From contig NZ_CP125947.1 of assembly GCF_030064165.1 (NCBI RefSeq), forward strand, positions 1,922,001-1,986,000: a stretch of DNA of 64,000 nt, in the 5' to 3' direction. Source of the stretch: Comamonas resistens (GTDB lineage: Bacteria; Pseudomonadota; Gammaproteobacteria; Burkholderiales; Burkholderiaceae_C). The position numbers were made by a program, and so were the translations under genes. Under the pieces are notes generated by a model. The model was not told the origin of the DNA. It saw only the letters and a program-made list of their open reading frames with translations, and did not search any database. This document shows positions 35,931 to 45,587 of the stretch, in pieces (position 1 is the first letter of the stretch; each line of letters starts with the position of its first letter).

Positions 35931-37075
35931 GAGATAGCCCCCTAGGGATCCTCTGCACGAATCCACGCCTGATGTGCTTGCAAGGGCCTGAAGCCCAGAC
36001 AATACAGACATGAAGCAAAGCAGCCTGGGCCTGAGCAACACCGTCAAGCGCACCCGCAAGCGCGAATTCCTGGACGCCATGGAGCTGGTGGTTCCTTGGG
36101 CTGAACTGGTAGCGCTGATAGCGCCCTACGCCCCCGAGAGTGGGCGGCGGGGTCAGCAGCCCTTTGCGGTGCAGACGCTGCTGCGCATCCACTTCATGCA
36201 GCAGTGGTTCAAGCTCAGCGACCCTGCAATGGAAGAAGCGCTGCATGATGTGCCTGCGTTTCGTGACTTCGCAGGTCTGTCTCGTTGGGACGAACACATC
36301 CCCAGCGAGTCGAGCATCCTGCGCTTCAGGCACCTGCTGGAACGCCACAAGCTGGCCGAACAAATCCTGGCCACGGTCAACGCACTGCTGCAAGCCAAGG
36401 GCTTGCAGTTGAAGGCGGGCACCGTGGTGGATGCCACGCTGATTGCGGCCCCCAGTTCCACCAAGAACCAAAGTGGCGAGCGTGACCCCGAGATGCACCA
36501 GAGCAAGAAGGGCAACCAGTGGTACTTTGGCATGAAGGCCCACATCGGGGTGGATGCCGACTCGGGCCTGGTGCACACAGTGCGGGGCACGGCTGGCAAC
36601 GTCAGCGACATCGTCGAAGCCAACAGCCTGCTGCACGGGCAGGAGACAGATGCCTTTGGTGATGCGGGCTACCAAGGGGCGGACAAGCGCCCCGATGCCA
36701 GGCAAGCCGTGTGCTGGCACGTGGCCATGCGCCCAGGCCTGCGCCGGGCGCTGGACAAAGACAAGCCTCTTGATGATCTGATCGACCAGCTGGAGCGCAC
36801 CAAGGCGCGCATCCGGGCCAAGGTGGAACACCCCTTCAGGGTGCTCAAGCAGCAGTTTGGATATGTGAAGGTGCGCTACCGTGGTTTGAAGAAAAACACG
36901 GCGCAGATCGTGACGCTGTTTGCCCTGTCCAACCTGTGGATGGCCAGGCACAAGCTGAAAGCCATGGCACAGGTGCGCGTGCAAGGGGCGTAATGCCCAC
37001 GAAATCGGGGAATTGCATCCCCCTGGAGGCGCCTGGACAACGTTTGGGCGCCTTGCTGAGGCAGGCTTTATCTCA
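35931..37075 (+). mobile_element. IS5-family insertion sequence
   Basis: About 1145 bp. The ends begin tgagata on each side (35931 and the complement ending at 37075), with partial similarity for about 15 more bases. It holds one complete transposase gene. The neighbouring 4-mers (ttag and cgga) do not match, so there is no evident target duplication; the copy may have moved with flanking DNA or recombined. Confidence 0.8.
36010..36993 (+). CDS. IS5-family transposase
   Basis: 327-residue DDE transposase. The first Asp is in GTVVDATLIAAPSSTKN, the second in TDAFGDAGYQGADKR, and the Glu in the signature RAKVEHPFRVLKQQFGYVKVR. The DUF772 N-terminal domain is complete (FAVQTLLRIHFMQQWFKLSD). 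The frame is intact from end to end, so the element may be active. Confidence 0.93.
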   Translation: MKQSSLGLSNTVKRTRKREFLDAMELVVPWAELVALIAPYAPESGRRGQQPFAVQTLLRIHFMQQWFKLSDPAMEEALHDVPAFRDFAGLSRWDEHIPSESSILRFRHLLERHKLAEQILATVNALLQAKGLQLKAGTVVDATLIAAPSSTKNQSGERDPEMHQSKKGNQWYFGMKAHIGVDADSGLVHTVRGTAGNVSDIVEANSLLHGQETDAFGDAGYQGADKRPDARQAVCWHVAMRPGLRRALDKDKPLDDLIDQLERTKARIRAKVEHPFRVLKQQFGYVKVRYRGLKKNTAQIVTLFALSNLWMARHKLKAMAQVRVQGA

Positions 37076-37515
37076 CGGACGGGCGTAGCTCACTTCCAAG
37101 TAATTCGTGCAGACCTTCCCTAGGCTGGTGTCGACGAAACCGGCAGCAGCCCACGCTGAGCGTTTAGCTTGATCGGCGGCTCCACGACTCCGCCCTCAGG
37201 ATCAGTCACTCGATCGCTTGGTTCGCCGTCCACCCAAACGGTGGCGCTCCGAAAGACTCGAGTCGACCAATAGAACCATTCCGTTGAGCAGCATGGTCTC
37301 CGAAACTCCGACGCTCAACGACCAAGAATCAACGCTGTCCTTGTCCGAACACTACGCCCGCCTTGGTTAGGCGATATCGCCGGCAACTATCTACGCCGCT
37401 AAACTTTCAATGGGCGTCGCGGCAAGTGTGCAAGTGTTCGCCTCTTGTCGTTACCGGCATTGCGAGTCTGCGTACGACGATGCCACTGGACATAGATTGA
37501 ACTAAAGGGATTCAG
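37076..37515. other. Intergenic remnant region, nothing recognised
   Basis: About 440 bases between the IS5 end and the LysR gene. Short open frames overlap the LysR coding region and have no domain. The region probably contains debris from IS insertion and the LysR promoter. Confidence 0.4.
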
Positions 37516-38418
37516 GTGGACTTGCGGGATTTGAAGTACTTTGAAGTCATTGCTGAACTTGAGCACATGGGCAGAGCTGCCGAGCGCTTGCACAAGACTC
37601 AACCAGCTCTTACGAGTTGCGTTCGACGTCTGGAGGATGCGTGCGGGGCCACGCTGTTAGAAAAGGCCGGCCGAGGAATTCGGTTGACTACAGCGGGGCA
37701 TACGCTATTGAAGTGGGCTCAACGGACTCGGTTCGACATCGAGAGCGCTCACCGCGAAATTGGAGACATTGGTCAGGGAGTATCGGGTCACGTCAAACTC
37801 GGAATTGTCCCTACTGCGGCGCAGTTTCTATTGCCGCCCGCAGCACGGGACTTGCTTGCAGAAGCACCTGGCGTGACGATACAAACAACGGTCGCACTTG
37901 GCGATGTCCTTGCCCCGCTGCTGCGCAGCGGAGACATTGATCTTCTTGTCGGTACAGATGCCCCCAGCGAACCAGGACTCACTTCGCGTTTGTTGGCTGA
38001 AGACCAGCTTGTTGTGGCCGCGATTTCGAGTCATGAGTTGTTCTCGAGGCCTCGGGTAACACTGAGTGACCTCACAGACTACAAATGGGTATTGCAGCCG
38101 CAAGGAGCACCTATCCGCGATTGGCTGGACCAAACGTTCGACCGACACCATCTGCCACGCCCGATCGTCCAGGTAGAAAGCACGATGTTGCTGATGCTGC
38201 CCACGCTCATTGCTGAAACAGGCTTGCTGAGCTTCATCTCCCGATTGCATCTCCAGGAAGGCAGTTCTGGCGCAGGGCTGCGTGAAGTAAAGGTACGGGG
38301 TGCAACTATGCGCCGTCGGATGGTCGTCACTTACCGAGACAGCGGTTATGTTTCCCCGGCGGCTCAGCGACTGATTGCCTTGTTGGCCAAGCACGCCAGA
38401 CTGCCGGTCGCCCAATAG
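37516..38418 (+). CDS. LysR-family transcriptional regulator
   Basis: 300 residues starting at GTG, preceded by a purine-rich aaaggga. The helix-turn-helix reads LRDLKYFEVIAELEHMGRAA then LHKTQPALTSCVRRLED. The effector domain follows (VKLGIVPTAAQFLLPPA). It lies just ahead of, and in the same direction as, the Bug/RraA/dehydrogenase/cyclase genes and is their probable activator. A divergently placed target is not present because the IS5 copy lies upstream. Confidence 0.88.
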   Translation: MDLRDLKYFEVIAELEHMGRAAERLHKTQPALTSCVRRLEDACGATLLEKAGRGIRLTTAGHTLLKWAQRTRFDIESAHREIGDIGQGVSGHVKLGIVPTAAQFLLPPAARDLLAEAPGVTIQTTVALGDVLAPLLRSGDIDLLVGTDAPSEPGLTSRLLAEDQLVVAAISSHELFSRPRVTLSDLTDYKWVLQPQGAPIRDWLDQTFDRHHLPRPIVQVESTMLLMLPTLIAETGLLSFISRLHLQEGSSGAGLREVKVRGATMRRRMVVTYRDSGYVSPAAQRLIALLAKHARLPVAQ

Positions 38419-38537
38419 GCAAAGTTAAATTTATCGGTTTGAAAAAAAGTTCGATTGGACGAATAGGAGAGTGAAGCGAATACTTGAGTCTCATAGAGGT
38501 GCGACTTTGACGCATCCGATCTTTAGGAGACATCAAG

Positions 38538-39530
38538 ATGAATTCGTTCCGCAGCGTTCGCGCTTTTGGGGCCGCCGTAATCGGCGTCGGCCTGCTCGCT
38601 AGCCTCACCCCTGCCATCTCTTCCGCCGAGACGTACCCGGCACGCTCAATCAAGATCATCGTTCCATTTCCAGCCGGTGGTGGTCCCGACATGATTGCAC
38701 GGGAAGTCGCGACGACCGTCACGAGTCAGCAAGGCTGGACCATCATCATCGATAACAAGCCTGGTTCGGGCGGAAACATCGGGATGGATGCGGCTGCCAA
38801 GGCGGCACCCGACGGATATACGCTGGTGATGGGGCAGACGTCGAACATGGCCATCAACCCATCACTCTACGCCAAGCTGCCCTACAACCCGCAAAAAGAC
38901 CTTGCCCCAGTCGGATTGGTTGCAAGTGCCCCCTTGGTCATTGCAGTTGCAAGCAACTCGCCCTACAAGACACTTTCTGACTTGATGAATGCAGCCAAGG
39001 CGGATCCTGAAGGCATTAACTACGCGAGCTCAGGAAGCGGAACAGTTGCTCATTTGGCGACCGAGCAGCTCCAGCGCATTGCCAATGTCAAGTTGACACA
39101 CGTTCCTTACAAAGGGGCTGCACAGGGCGCGACGGACCTGATTGGTGGACAGATTCAGATGTACATCTCGTCGGTTGTGACGCTCAGCGGCCACATCAAG
39201 AACGGAAAAATGCGAGCGCTTGCCGTGACGTCTGCCAAGCGTTCCGCCGACCTGCCTAACGTTCCTACCGTCGCGGAATCAGGCTTCAAGGGATTTGAGG
39301 CAGTGACTTGGTTCGGCCTCGCTGCGCCGGCTGGCGTGTCCAAGGACAAATTGAGCAAGCTCAACGCTGCATTCAACAAGGCGCTCGAGACCCCTGACGT
39401 AAGAAAACGACTCACGGAGCAAGGCGCAGATGTTCTGGGTGGAACCCCTGAGCAGTTCGCTAGCTTGGTACGCGACGAAACAGGCCGCTGGGCCAAGGTC
39501 GTCAAAGAGTCCGGCGCGAAGGCCAACTGA
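38538..39530 (+). CDS. Bug-family periplasmic solute-binding protein
   Basis: 330 residues with a signal peptide ending AISSAETY. The family motifs are IKIIVPFPAGGGPDMIAR, IIIDNKPGSGGNIGMDAA and THVPYKGAAQGATDL. Ribosome site aggaga 10 bases before ATG. It is the first structural gene of a four-gene catabolic operon and presumably captures its carboxylate substrate; the membrane partner is not in the window. Confidence 0.93.
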   Translation: MNSFRSVRAFGAAVIGVGLLASLTPAISSAETYPARSIKIIVPFPAGGGPDMIAREVATTVTSQQGWTIIIDNKPGSGGNIGMDAAAKAAPDGYTLVMGQTSNMAINPSLYAKLPYNPQKDLAPVGLVASAPLVIAVASNSPYKTLSDLMNAAKADPEGINYASSGSGTVAHLATEQLQRIANVKLTHVPYKGAAQGATDLIGGQIQMYISSVVTLSGHIKNGKMRALAVTSAKRSADLPNVPTVAESGFKGFEAVTWFGLAAPAGVSKDKLSKLNAAFNKALETPDVRKRLTEQGADVLGGTPEQFASLVRDETGRWAKVVKESGAKAN

Positions 39531-39616
39531 TTCCCTCCTTTTTCCTCCGGTAATGGCTACGCATCTGCCGTTTGCGGGGAAACGCCTGCCTTCTCACTTT
39601 TCTTGGAATTTGAATA

Positions 39617-40303
39617 ATGAATAACGTACCTGACATCATCCGCGACTTCGACCGCGTGCCTTTGAACATCGTTCGGGAGGCATCACAGTTCCAGCCTGCC
39701 ATCTTGGCTGATGTAGCCGGTCGGCGAGGTGCAATGCACGGTCGCATCAAGGCCTTGCGCCCCAACATGAAGCTGGTGGGAACAGCCTTTACAGTGGAAG
39801 TGCGCCCTGGCGACAACCTCATGATTCACGCAGCCATGGCAATGGCGAAGCCCGGCGATGTGCTTGTCATAGATGGCAAGGGGGACCAAACGTCCGCTTT
39901 GATGGGCACCATCATGATGACTGCCTGCAAACAGCTCGGAATCGCAGGTGTGGTCATTGATGGCGCTGCTCGCGACAGCCTGGAGATTGAGGAGATGGAC
40001 TTCCCCGTCTTCTCCGTGGGAACCAATCCGAATGGACCAACCAAGATGGTTCCAGGTCGCATTGGTTGTCCTGTGTCCGTTGGTGGCGTCATGGTTCACC
40101 CTGGCGACTTCGTTATCGGTGACGCGGATGGGGTTGTGGTTGTGGAGCGCGAAAAAATTGAAGGGCTGCTTCCCGCTGCTGCAAAGAAGGTCAAAGACGA
40201 AGCGGCACGCATTGAGGCTATCAAGGGCGGAGACACGAACGCCAAGTGGTTGACATCGGCGCTGCGTGCAGCCGGCGTGCTCAAGGAAGGGGAAAGCCTG
40301 TGA
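39617..40303 (+). CDS. RraA-family aldolase-like protein
   Basis: 228 residues of the RraA/HMG-CHA aldolase fold. Members include 4-hydroxy-4-methyl-2-oxoglutarate/4-carboxy-4-hydroxy-2-oxoadipate aldolase and the RNase E inhibitor RraA. Visible segments are GTAFTVEVRPGDNLMIHAA, the metal/substrate loop VVIDGAARDSLEI and VHPGDFVIGDADGVVVV. Next to a hydroxyacid dehydrogenase and a cyclase, the aldolase/decarboxylase role is far more likely than RNase inhibition. The stop overlaps the next start by 3 bases (GTGA). Confidence 0.88.
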   Translation: MNNVPDIIRDFDRVPLNIVREASQFQPAILADVAGRRGAMHGRIKALRPNMKLVGTAFTVEVRPGDNLMIHAAMAMAKPGDVLVIDGKGDQTSALMGTIMMTACKQLGIAGVVIDGAARDSLEIEEMDFPVFSVGTNPNGPTKMVPGRIGCPVSVGGVMVHPGDFVIGDADGVVVVEREKIEGLLPAAAKKVKDEAARIEAIKGGDTNAKWLTSALRAAGVLKEGESL

Positions 40304-41226
40304 GTACCATTGTCATTACGGCCGATGCAATTGCTCCCAGTGCCGTCGCGCTTCTCAAGGACTACGACCTGGTCTACACCGGCAAGACACCGACACCCGA
40401 CGACATCGTCGCTCTGTGCAAACGCCACAATCCCGTCGCCATGGTCGTGCGATACGGCAAGGTGGGGGCTGCTGCAATGGACGCAGCTCCGGCCCTGCGG
40501 GTTATCTCTAAACACGGCTCGGGAACCGACAACATCGACAAATTGGCTGCAAAGGAGCGGGGAATTGAAGTTGTCGCCGCAGTTGGTGCCAATGCGAATG
40601 CCGTTGCGGAGCACGCGTTTGCTCTGCTGCTAGCCTGCGCGAAGTCTATTCCTGCCGTTGATGCCCGGATGCATGCCGGACATTGGGAGAAGGCCACTCA
40701 TTCGAGCGTCGAACTGTCCGGTCGCACGGTAGGCGTAGTGGGGTTGGGTGCCATCGGCCGTCGTTTCGCACGGATGGCAGAAGGCTTCGGAATGAACGTC
40801 GTCGCTTTCGACCCTTATGCTAAGGATGTACCCGACTACGTGACGCTTGTTGACTTGGAAGAATTGCTCAGCAGGTCCGACGCAATCTCGTTGCATTGCC
40901 CGCTCACCCAAGACAACGAAGGAATGCTGAATGCGACGACCCTCGAACGTTGCAAGCGAGGGGTTATCGTGGTCAACACCGCACGCGGCGGTCTGATTGA
41001 CGAGCAGGCGCTCCTGGATGCGGTCAGTGGTGGACAGGTCCGTGCAGCAGGCCTCGATAGTTTTGCCGTGGAGCCCATGGCGCCAGGTCATCCGTTTCAA
41101 TCCCAAAAGGGTTTCGTACTGAGCCCTCATGTGGGTTCGGTGACGTCGGATGCTTACATCAACATGGGCGAGTCGGCCGCCAGGAACGCACTTGCTGTTC
41201 TGGCGGGACAGTTTCAAGCAGCGTAA
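40300..41226 (+). CDS. D-2-hydroxyacid dehydrogenase
   Basis: 308 residues, NAD(P)-dependent, PGDH-like. The nucleotide motif is VGVVGLGAIGRRFARMAEGF. The catalytic Arg is in NTARGGLIDEQ, the Glu follows in FAVEPM, and the His in LSPHVGSVTSDA. The GTG at 40300 is the start; it overlaps the RraA stop and follows an aaggaagggg ribosome site. It reduces a 2-keto acid or oxidises the D-hydroxy acid produced in the pathway; the substrate is unknown. Confidence 0.9.
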   Translation: MSTIVITADAIAPSAVALLKDYDLVYTGKTPTPDDIVALCKRHNPVAMVVRYGKVGAAAMDAAPALRVISKHGSGTDNIDKLAAKERGIEVVAAVGANANAVAEHAFALLLACAKSIPAVDARMHAGHWEKATHSSVELSGRTVGVVGLGAIGRRFARMAEGFGMNVVAFDPYAKDVPDYVTLVDLEELLSRSDAISLHCPLTQDNEGMLNATTLERCKRGVIVVNTARGGLIDEQALLDAVSGGQVRAAGLDSFAVEPMAPGHPFQSQKGFVLSPHVGSVTSDAYINMGESAARNALAVLAGQFQAA

Positions 41227-41235
41227 GGACACTCC

Positions 41236-42297
41236 ATGCAACGATGGAAGCATGCCCCGGACAGAAGCAACTGGGGCGAATTCGGAGCAGATGACCAACG
41301 CGGGCGCATGAATCTGGTTGACAGCAATAAAGTGCTCCAGGGAGTCGCCGAAGTCAGGTTCGGAAAGACCTTCTGCTTGTCGTTGCCCTTGGATGTGCCT
41401 GGTGGAATGACGATGAATCCCCGCCGCATGCCTGCGAAGACATTCTCGACCCTTCGCGACGGCAAGAGCGCTGGCGCACAGGGGTATTGCTGGTCTTACC
41501 TGGACGAGGACGAGACGCTAACGGATGTTGTTTGTGACGAAGTACTTGTCATGAATACCCAGTACTCGACGCAATGGGATAGCCTTGCGCACATGGGAAG
41601 CCGCTTCGACGCAGATGGCGATGGTCACCCCGAAGCTGTTTTCTACAACGGATTTCGCGCTGGCGTGGACATCTTTTCTTCTGCAGAAGACAAAAATGCT
41701 CCAACCGAATGGATGCGCTTTCCGTCGCCTCGTGCGCAGGCACTGGGTATCGAGAACTTGGCAGAGCACGGCGTTCAGGGGCGCGGAGTGATGATCGACC
41801 TCGAGCATCACATTGGGCGTTGCCGTGAGGCCGTCGGCTATGACCGGCTGATGCGCATCCTTGAATCCGACCAAGTGGAAATTGAAGTGGGAGACATGGT
41901 GTGCATCCATACGGGATTCGCAGACACGTTGCTCGCAATGAATCGTCACCCCGACCTCAAGCAGCTCCACGAGACAGGTAGCGGCTTGGATGGCAACGAC
42001 TCCAAGCTGCTCAATTGGATAGTTGATGTACGCCTTGCGTGCTTGCTAGCTGACAACCCTGCCGTTGAGTTGGTCGTACCCCGACTGATGCAACCAACGC
42101 CGATTCGTGGTCCACGACTGCCACTGCATGAGCATTGCCTCTTCAAGAACGGAATACATCTCGGAGAGTTGTGGCATCTCACTCCGCTCGCGAGATGGCT
42201 GCGTCAGCATGGCCGTTACCGTTTCCTGTTGACGGCGCCTCCCCTGCGTCTGCCTGGAGCGGTGGGTTCCCCTGCCACTCCCATCGCGACTGTGTAG
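41236..42297 (+). CDS. Cyclase-family (kynurenine formamidase-like) hydrolase
   Basis: 353 residues of the PF04199 cyclase fold, metal-dependent hydrolases of amides or lactones. The active-site region is TQWDSLAHMGSRFDADGDG, which keeps the Asp and His of the family pattern. Further features are GVQGRGVMIDLEHH and VEIEVGDMVCIHTGFAD. It starts 9 bases after the dehydrogenase stop and is co-transcribed. A lactonase or amidase step opening a ring in the pathway is plausible. Confidence 0.85.
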   Translation: MQRWKHAPDRSNWGEFGADDQRGRMNLVDSNKVLQGVAEVRFGKTFCLSLPLDVPGGMTMNPRRMPAKTFSTLRDGKSAGAQGYCWSYLDEDETLTDVVCDEVLVMNTQYSTQWDSLAHMGSRFDADGDGHPEAVFYNGFRAGVDIFSSAEDKNAPTEWMRFPSPRAQALGIENLAEHGVQGRGVMIDLEHHIGRCREAVGYDRLMRILESDQVEIEVGDMVCIHTGFADTLLAMNRHPDLKQLHETGSGLDGNDSKLLNWIVDVRLACLLADNPAVELVVPRLMQPTPIRGPRLPLHEHCLFKNGIHLGELWHLTPLARWLRQHGRYRFLLTAPPLRLPGAVGSPATPIATV

Positions 42298-42391
42298 CTA
42301 ATTGAGTTGCTGCCGAGTTTTTGCTCGGCCGCTGAGACGATATGGGGGATGCCTGTTGTCGCGACCGGCCCCCTTTTCTATGGAGACAAAA

Positions 42392-42594
42392 ATGAAACAG
42401 TGGATGAAGCCCGTCTTGGTAACAGCCAGCATGGTGATTGGGATGAGCGCAGCGCATGCGCAATGGCCCGACAAGCCTATCAAGTTGGTGGTCCCGTATC
42501 CGGCAGGGGGCGCAGCAGACAACACAGCTCGCATCATGGCTCAGCATCTTGGGGAGAGACTGAAGCAGCAAATCATTGTCGACAATCGTCCTGG
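42392..42594 (+). pseudogene. Bug-family receptor truncated by IS21
   Basis: The first 68 codons of a third Bug receptor: signal peptide ending SAAHAQWP, then IKLVVPYPAGGAADNTAR and IIVDNRPG. The reading frame enters the IS21 left end at 42595 and stops after about 20 foreign residues. The remaining 250 residues of the receptor are not found beyond the IS right end, so the insertion was followed by deletion or rearrangement. It would have been the last gene of the operon. Confidence 0.85.
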
Positions 42595-42668
42595 TGTTGA
42601 TTTCCATGCAAAACTGACCCGCTATTTCCATCTCAAACTGACCCACCCTTTGGCTTGAGCCGTAAGGC

Positions 42669-43466
42669 TCAAGATGTGGATAAGGTTTTGTTTCTCTCCT
42701 TCTTCATGGGCGTTTGTTGGACTGCACTGCTATGCTTGAAGCGGTAGCTGTCATTGCCTGTTTCCATAATATGGCAGTGGTGGGTCAGGCGGTCCAGCAG
42801 GGCCGTGGTCATCTTGGCATCACCAAACACGCTGGCCCATTCGCTAAAGCTCAGGTTAGTGGTGATCACCACGCTGGTGCGTTCGTAAAGCGTCGAGAGC
42901 AGATGGAACAGTAGCGCACCACCAGATGAGCTGAAGGGCAGATAGCCAAGCTCATCGAGTATCACCAGATCCGTATGCACCAGCCTGTGGGCGAGCTGTC
43001 CGGCTTTGCCCTGTGCCTTCTCTTGCTCCAGGGCATTAACCAATTCCACGGTAGAGAAGAAGCGCACCCTTAGGCGGTGGTGCTCGATGGCCTGGATACC
43101 CAGCGCCGTAGCGATGTGGGTCTTGCCAGTACCAGGGCCACCGACAAGCACCACATTGTTAGCCTTCTCGATGAATTCACAGCGGTGAAGGCTGCGCACC
43201 AAGGCTTCATTGACTTCGCTGTGGGCAAAGTCAAAGCCCGCCAGATCTCTGTAGACCGGAAACTTGGCTGCCTTGAGCTGATAGGCAATAGAGCGCACTT
43301 CTCGCTCTGCGCTCTCGGCCTTGAGCAGTTGCGACAGTATGGGATGTGCTGCTTCAAATGCTGGTGAGCCTTGCTCGGCAAGTTCTGTCACGGCCTGGGC
43401 CATGCCAAACATCTTGAGCTGCCTGAGCATGATGATGATTGCTGCAATGGCTGGGTCATGACGCAT
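42669..43466 (-). CDS. istB: IS21 IstB-like ATPase helper
   Basis: About 265 residues. AAA+ ATPase that assists IstA in target choice. Walker A is [18 protein letters not shown], Walker B is [14 protein letters not shown], and the sensor region is [19 protein letters not shown]. It begins 11 bases inside the 3' end of istA (start 43466, istA stop 43456). Two earlier in-frame Mets exist. Full length. Confidence 0.92.
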   Translation of the reverse strand: MRHDPAIAAIIIMLRQLKMFGMAQAVTELAEQGSPAFEAAHPILSQLLKAESAEREVRSIAYQLKAAKFPVYRDLAGFDFAHSEVNEALVRSLHRCEFIEKANNVVLVGGPGTGKTHIATALGIQAIEHHRLRVRFFSTVELVNALEQEKAQGKAGQLAHRLVHTDLVILDELGYLPFSSSGGALLFHLLSTLYERTSVVITTNLSFSEWASVFGDAKMTTALLDRLTHHCHIMETGNDSYRFKHSSAVQQTPMKKERNKTLSTS

Positions 43467-44973
43467 GGCGCACCTGTCGGAGTTGGTCATAGCGCACGAC
43501 GTTGGCTTGTGGCTCAACGATCAAAGCCAAGGCTTGGGGTGAATGGATGGGCTCAGGTTCCGGTGTTCCATCAATGAGGCGGTGCAAGACATTGATGATG
43601 TGGGTCTTACGAGGCACACCATCCTCCAATGCCAACTCGACAGCGGCTAGGACGGCTTGCTCATCGTGCTGCAACACCAAGGCAAGCACCTCCACCATCT
43701 CACGGTCGCCGCCAGGCTGCTTGAGCAGCAGGGCTTGCAGACGTTTGAACGCGTCTGGCAGCTCGCTAAACGGAGCACCGTTGCGCAATGCGCCGGGTTT
43801 GCGCTGCAATACGGCCAAGTAGTGACGCCAGTCATAGACCGTTCGCCCAGCGCCTTGGTGATTGCGCTCAATGATGCGCGGATGTTCACAGACGAACTGG
43901 CCTTCGGCTACGACGACCAGGCGGTCGGCATAAACCTGCAAGCTCACAGGCCGGTTGGCATAAGAGGCTGGCACGCTGTAGCGATTGCGTTCAAAGTGCA
44001 CCAGACAGGTGGGCGAGACCCGTTTGGCATGCTCAACAAAGCCGTCAAACGGCCGAGGCATGGGCATCAAGGCTGAGCGCTCTTGCACCCAAACATCTGT
44101 GACAGAGCCAGGCAATTGGCCATGCGCAATCTCTTGCCATAACTGCTGACACCGTTGCTCTAGCCAATCATTGAGTGCACTGAGTGTCGGAAACGCTGGT
44201 ACAGATTGCCAGATACGATGGCGAGCGTCCCGAACATTCTTCTCGACCTGTCCCTTCTCCCATCCCGAGGCCGGATTGCAAAACTGTGCCTCGAACAGGA
44301 AGTGGCTGGCCATGGCACTAAAACGGGCATTGACCTCTCTGAGCTTGCCACGACCGACACGATCGACGGCTGTGCGCATGTTGTCGTAGATACCTCGCCT
44401 AGGGATGCCTCCAAACACCGCAAAGGCACGGTTGTGGGCATCAAACAGCATCTCATGGGTTTGCAGCGGATAGGCCCGCAGATAGAAGGCTCGGCTGTGG
44501 CTGAGCTTGAAGTGAGCCACTTGCAGCTTAGTCCGTACACCCGCAATGACAGCCCAATCCTCGCTCCAATCAAACTGGAAGGCTTCTCCAGCGCTGAAGA
44601 CCAGAGGCACAAAAACGCCTCGCCCTGATGTCTGCTCAGCCGCATGACACTGAGCCTTCCACACTCTGGCAAAGGCAGCAACTCGGTTGTAGGAGCCGGT
44701 ATAGCCCAACGCCTGCAAGTCGAGAAACATCTGCTTGATCGTGCGCCGCTGCTTGCGAGAGCGGTTGGCTTCTGTGCGCAGCCAGCCCGAGAGTTTGCTG
44801 GCAAATGGGTCTAGCTTGGTGACGATGGTGCGCTGTGCAAGACGAGGCTGCACAACATCGGCACGCAAATACTTGCGGATGGTATTGCGAGAAAGCCCGG
44901 TTCTGCGGGCGATCTCTCGGATGGACAGGTGCTCACGCAGAGCCCAGCGTCGGATGACACTCAAAGTAGCCAC
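43456..44973 (-). CDS. istA: IS21 IstA transposase
   Basis: 505 residues. The N-terminal helix-turn-helix reads [20 protein letters not shown]. The catalytic Asp of the rve core lies in [14 protein letters not shown], the second Asp in [17 protein letters not shown], and the Glu in [15 protein letters not shown]. The GTG at 44973 is preferred because of an aggag ribosome site eight bases upstream; an in-frame TTG at 45003 would add 10 residues. No frameshift is seen. Confidence 0.92.
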   Translation of the reverse strand: MATLSVIRRWALREHLSIREIARRTGLSRNTIRKYLRADVVQPRLAQRTIVTKLDPFASKLSGWLRTEANRSRKQRRTIKQMFLDLQALGYTGSYNRVAAFARVWKAQCHAAEQTSGRGVFVPLVFSAGEAFQFDWSEDWAVIAGVRTKLQVAHFKLSHSRAFYLRAYPLQTHEMLFDAHNRAFAVFGGIPRRGIYDNMRTAVDRVGRGKLREVNARFSAMASHFLFEAQFCNPASGWEKGQVEKNVRDARHRIWQSVPAFPTLSALNDWLEQRCQQLWQEIAHGQLPGSVTDVWVQERSALMPMPRPFDGFVEHAKRVSPTCLVHFERNRYSVPASYANRPVSLQVYADRLVVVAEGQFVCEHPRIIERNHQGAGRTVYDWRHYLAVLQRKPGALRNGAPFSELPDAFKRLQALLLKQPGGDREMVEVLALVLQHDEQAVLAAVELALEDGVPRKTHIINVLHRLIDGTPEPEPIHSPQALALIVEPQANVVRYDQLRQVRHAS

Positions 44974-45090
44974 GTCAATCACTCCTGGTCTCCTGCTGCA
45001 CAAGAAAGCAGCAGGCTAGGGTTAATGCGTGGGTCAGATTGAGATGGAAAAACCGGGGGCTAGTGGGTCACTTCTGGGTGGAAATCAACA

Positions 45091-45394
45091 GTCAGACAAG
45101 GTAGAGCGGTGGACTTGGCACGAGGAGCATGTCCAGATGCTCTCGCCACAGGTCGGGGCTTTTTAGCTTTCATTGCCTGTTGTTGCGATTGTCTCGGCTT
45201 TCCACGACGCTCCTGAGTCAATGTCGGGAATGTGGTACTGCAGACCTTGGCAAGGCAACGCCGAAGGTCTCAGATCAGCCTGAAACAACCCTTCGCACAC
45301 ATGGCTGTGAGCTTGAGGACTGATGGGCACTAACATTGGGGTACGAAGACTGGGTTAGCCAATTTCTTGTTTACCCCTTGGCCCCAGAAAGACT
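45091..45394. other. Stretch between IS21 and the tRNA gene, nothing recognised
   Basis: About 300 bases. A 64-residue open frame at 45129-45323 has no domain or ribosome site. The region does not contain the missing 3' part of the interrupted Bug gene, and no copy of the tRNA 3' end that would mark an integration site was seen. Confidence 0.4.
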
Positions 45395-45395
45395 A

Positions 45396-45427
45396 AAGGA
45401 CTTAGCCCCTTTCGAAGCTAAGTCCTT
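45396..45427 (-). terminator. Hairpin terminator of tRNA-Pro
   Basis: An 11-bp perfect stem (aaggacttagc/gctaagtcctt) with a 10-base loop, starting 8 bases past the tRNA 3' end and followed on the minus strand by tttagtctttc. Confidence 0.65.
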
Positions 45428-45435
45428 GAATCATA

Positions 45436-45512
45436 TGGTCGGAGCGGCGGGATTCGAACTCGCGACCCTCTGCTCCCAAAGCAGATGCGCTACCAGGCTG
45501 CGCTACGCTCCG
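45436..45512 (-). tRNA. tRNA-Pro (anticodon UGG)
   Basis: 77 bases with an encoded CCA end. The acceptor stem pairs CGGAGCG with CGCTCCG. The anticodon stem-loop reads CTGCTTTGGGAGCAG, with anticodon TGG at 45476-45478. The T-arm contains GAGTTCGAATCCC. All stems are perfectly paired, so the gene looks functional. Confidence 0.97.
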
Positions 45513-45587
45513 TAAGCCTCTATTCTAACGAGAAAATCTGCCCATTTTTTGAAGTGGCGGATTTTTTCGAGAGCAGGCTTCAAATTC

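Larger units (their letters stand above)
42595..45090 (-). mobile_element. IS21-family insertion sequence
   Basis: 2496 bp. Both ends begin TGTTGATTTCCA and carry two copies of a TTTCCA...CTGACCC unit, typical IS21 terminal architecture (42595 onward, and the complement ending at 45090). It encodes istA and istB on the minus strand. The bases on either side (...cctgg and gtcag...) do not form a 4-8 bp duplication. Both genes are intact. Confidence 0.9.

Noticed and set aside
45436..45512. tRNA-Pro as an integration site
   Set aside because: No second copy of the tRNA 3' end and no integrase gene were found in the window, so the tRNA is not shown to be an attachment site.
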